This document shows positions 7,141 to 7,961 of a stretch of DNA of 7,961 nt, piece after piece. Source of the DNA: Verrucomicrobiota bacterium (GTDB lineage: Bacteria; Verrucomicrobiota; Verrucomicrobiia; Opitutales; UBA953); contig RFQN01000061.1 of assembly GCA_009924965.1 (NCBI GenBank), forward strand, positions 1-7,961, in the 5' to 3' direction. Made by a program: the position numbers and the translations under genes. The notes beneath the pieces are model-generated. The model ran no database searches. It saw nothing but the letters and a program-made list of their open reading frames with translations, and was not told where the DNA came from. Position 1 is the first letter of the stretch. Each line of letters opens with the position of its first letter.

Positions 7141-7237
7141 AGGTGTGATCAGAGTTGGGAGGGTGAAATGTGTGTTCAGCGGGGGTCGATAGGAATGGGT
7201 TGCCCCACGGTCGACCGGGGCCTATTCAAGGGGTGTG
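7141..7237. promoter_or_regulatory. Divergent control region with 10-bp palindrome CGGTCGACCG
   Basis: This spacer separates the operon start (7140, minus) from the AraC-type gene (plus) and must contain control sites for at least one of them. CGGTCGACCG at 7208-7217 is a perfect palindrome, flanked by GCCCC (7202-7206) and GGGGC (7217-7221). A second GGTCGA lies at 7184-7189. A weak plus-strand promoter could be TTGCCC (7200-7205), 17 nt, TATTCA (7223-7228), which would put the palindrome between -35 and -10. I found no good promoter on the minus strand. Operator function is inferred from position and symmetry only. Confidence 0.4.
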
Positions 7238-7961
7238 GTGCCTGACCGCCAATCAAATACCCCTTTTGAGACGCAACTCCGTCACCTTGAAACGGACATC
7301 GAGAACCCGCGGTCCCAGCGGCAGTCGGTCGTCAGCGCCGAGGTGCGCGACCCGCGTCCTTGGGTGCGGGAGTCGGTGCGTTGCGCGGAGCTGTCGCATT
7401 TCGAGATCACGCACGTTGGGACGGCTGAAATGCTGCCGCCTTATGCGATCGTGCGTCGACAGCAGAGCGGGGCGTTCTTCATGGCCTGCCTGTCTGGGCA
7501 GGGCGAGGTCTTCGTCGACGGACGTTGGCGCAAGCTCGCGGCCGGCCAAGCGTGCCTCCTACCGTCGGGCATCCAGAACTCGTTCCGCATCGGCCGGAGC
7601 AAGCGTTGGGAGTTTTGCTGGGTGCGCTTCGGCAGTGGCGTGAAGTCGCGGACCATCTTCCGGGCGAGCTCGCCGGTGCAGGCGGCGTTCAACGGGGCAC
7701 CGTTGCAGGCTGCCATTCTCGGCCTACGGGCGGAGCTGCAAAGCGAAGGGCTCTCCCGCCGCAATTACCAGTGGGTCGAGCTCATCTACGATTACGTGAA
7801 GGCCTTCGCCGGCAGTTTCCGGGGCGATGAGCGCGTGCAGCGGCTCTGGGAGACGGTGAACCAGCGCCTGGACTATGCGTGGGACGCCAAGGCCTTGGTG
7901 CGCGAATCACACCTGAGCTTCGAGCACCTCCGTCGGCTATGCCTCCGCGAGATCGGCCGCA
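7238..7961 (+). CDS. AraC-family transcriptional regulator with cupin sensor domain (3' end outside window)
   Basis: An open frame runs to the window edge from the in-frame stop TAG at 7190-7192. Numbered from GTG 7238, residues 78-131 form an AraC-type cupin sensor: GAFFMACLSGQGEVFVDGRW, then LAAGQACLLPSGIQNSF and RWEFCWVRF. Residues 215-241 (WDAKALVRESHLSFEHLRRL onward) are the first helix-turn-helix of the AraC DNA-binding domain. The second helix-turn-helix, about 50 residues, is missing because the window ends. GTG 7238 is chosen since AGGGG (7229-7233) lies 4 nt before it; GTG 7235, 7343 and 7364 are alternatives, and the first ~50 residues before the cupin show no recognisable feature. 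Such regulators usually bind a sugar or uronide and often activate the neighbouring operon. Here it faces the TIM-barrel/Tm-1/pectate lyase/transporter cluster, so a pectin breakdown product is a plausible but unproven ligand. Confidence 0.88.
   Translation, partial: MPDRQSNTPFETQLRHLETDIENPRSQRQSVVSAEVRDPRPWVRESVRCAELSHFEITHVGTAEMLPPYAIVRRQQSGAFFMACLSGQGEVFVDGRWRKLAAGQACLLPSGIQNSFRIGRSKRWEFCWVRFGSGVKSRTIFRASSPVQAAFNGAPLQAAILGLRAELQSEGLSRRNYQWVELIYDYVKAFAGSFRGDERVQRLWETVNQRLDYAWDAKALVRESHLSFEHLRRLCLREIGR

Noticed and set aside
7170..7643. 157-codon plus-strand open frame starting at 7170
   Set aside because: It is in another frame from the AraC gene, is Arg/Ser-rich, and covers the clear cupin coding sequence.
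1..7961. CRISPR arrays, tRNA/rRNA genes, insertion sequences and phage genes
   Set aside because: No repeat-spacer pattern, tRNA-like clover-leaf sequence, transposase motif or terminal inverted repeats were seen on reading through; the window is mostly ordinary metabolic coding DNA.

Overview
The window is GC-rich DNA (roughly two thirds G+C by eye), with GC-rich third codon positions and mostly no Shine-Dalgarno sequence ahead of start codons. The best guess for the host is a Verrucomicrobiota bacterium (Opitutales-like) or a related Planctomycetota-Verrucomicrobiota lineage. This is inferred from the hydrolase family at 1022-2799, which I know mainly from those phyla, and from the mix of secreted pectate lyase, cupin/AraC regulator and Tm-1-type genes. 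It is not proven by any marker gene here.

Left part (1-2799), two damaged genes. An ABC-F-type ATPase gene (854 to 225, minus strand) encodes only one nucleotide-binding domain instead of two. Its front half looks like the first domain of a Uup-like protein, and its last ~58 codons look like the end of the second domain of a different, actinobacterial-type ABC-F protein. Divergent from it, a secreted prolyl-oligopeptidase-like alpha/beta hydrolase (1022-2799, plus strand) carries an internal deletion with frameshift at ~1532-1546. The deletion removes the catalytic-serine segment, while the Asp and His regions remain. Each could be a true lesion or an assembly error.

Central part (2796-7140, minus strand), an apparently intact four-gene cluster. 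In transcription order: a TIM-barrel protein of the phosphoenolpyruvate-hydrolase/signal-transduction family (7140-6268); a Tm-1-like UPF0261 ATP-binding protein (6256-5051) 11 nt further on; a secreted family-9 pectate lyase with its calcium and catalytic residues visible (4996-3707); and an EamA/DMT transporter (3710-2796) coupled to the lyase by a GTGA stop/start overlap. The hydrolase and transporter genes meet tail to tail, with stop codons interlocked inside a perfect hairpin.

Right part (7141-7961). A divergent AraC-family regulator with an N-terminal cupin domain starts at about 7238 and runs off the window inside its first helix-turn-helix. A 10-bp palindrome lies in the 97-nt divergent spacer. 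The simplest reading is a regulator facing the operon it controls. The operon would combine extracellular pectin cleavage, a small-molecule transporter and a two-protein Tm-1/TIM-barrel module of unknown chemistry. That module is the most interesting part, because the same two domains are joined in the tomato antiviral protein Tm-1, while its bacterial role is, to my knowledge, not established.
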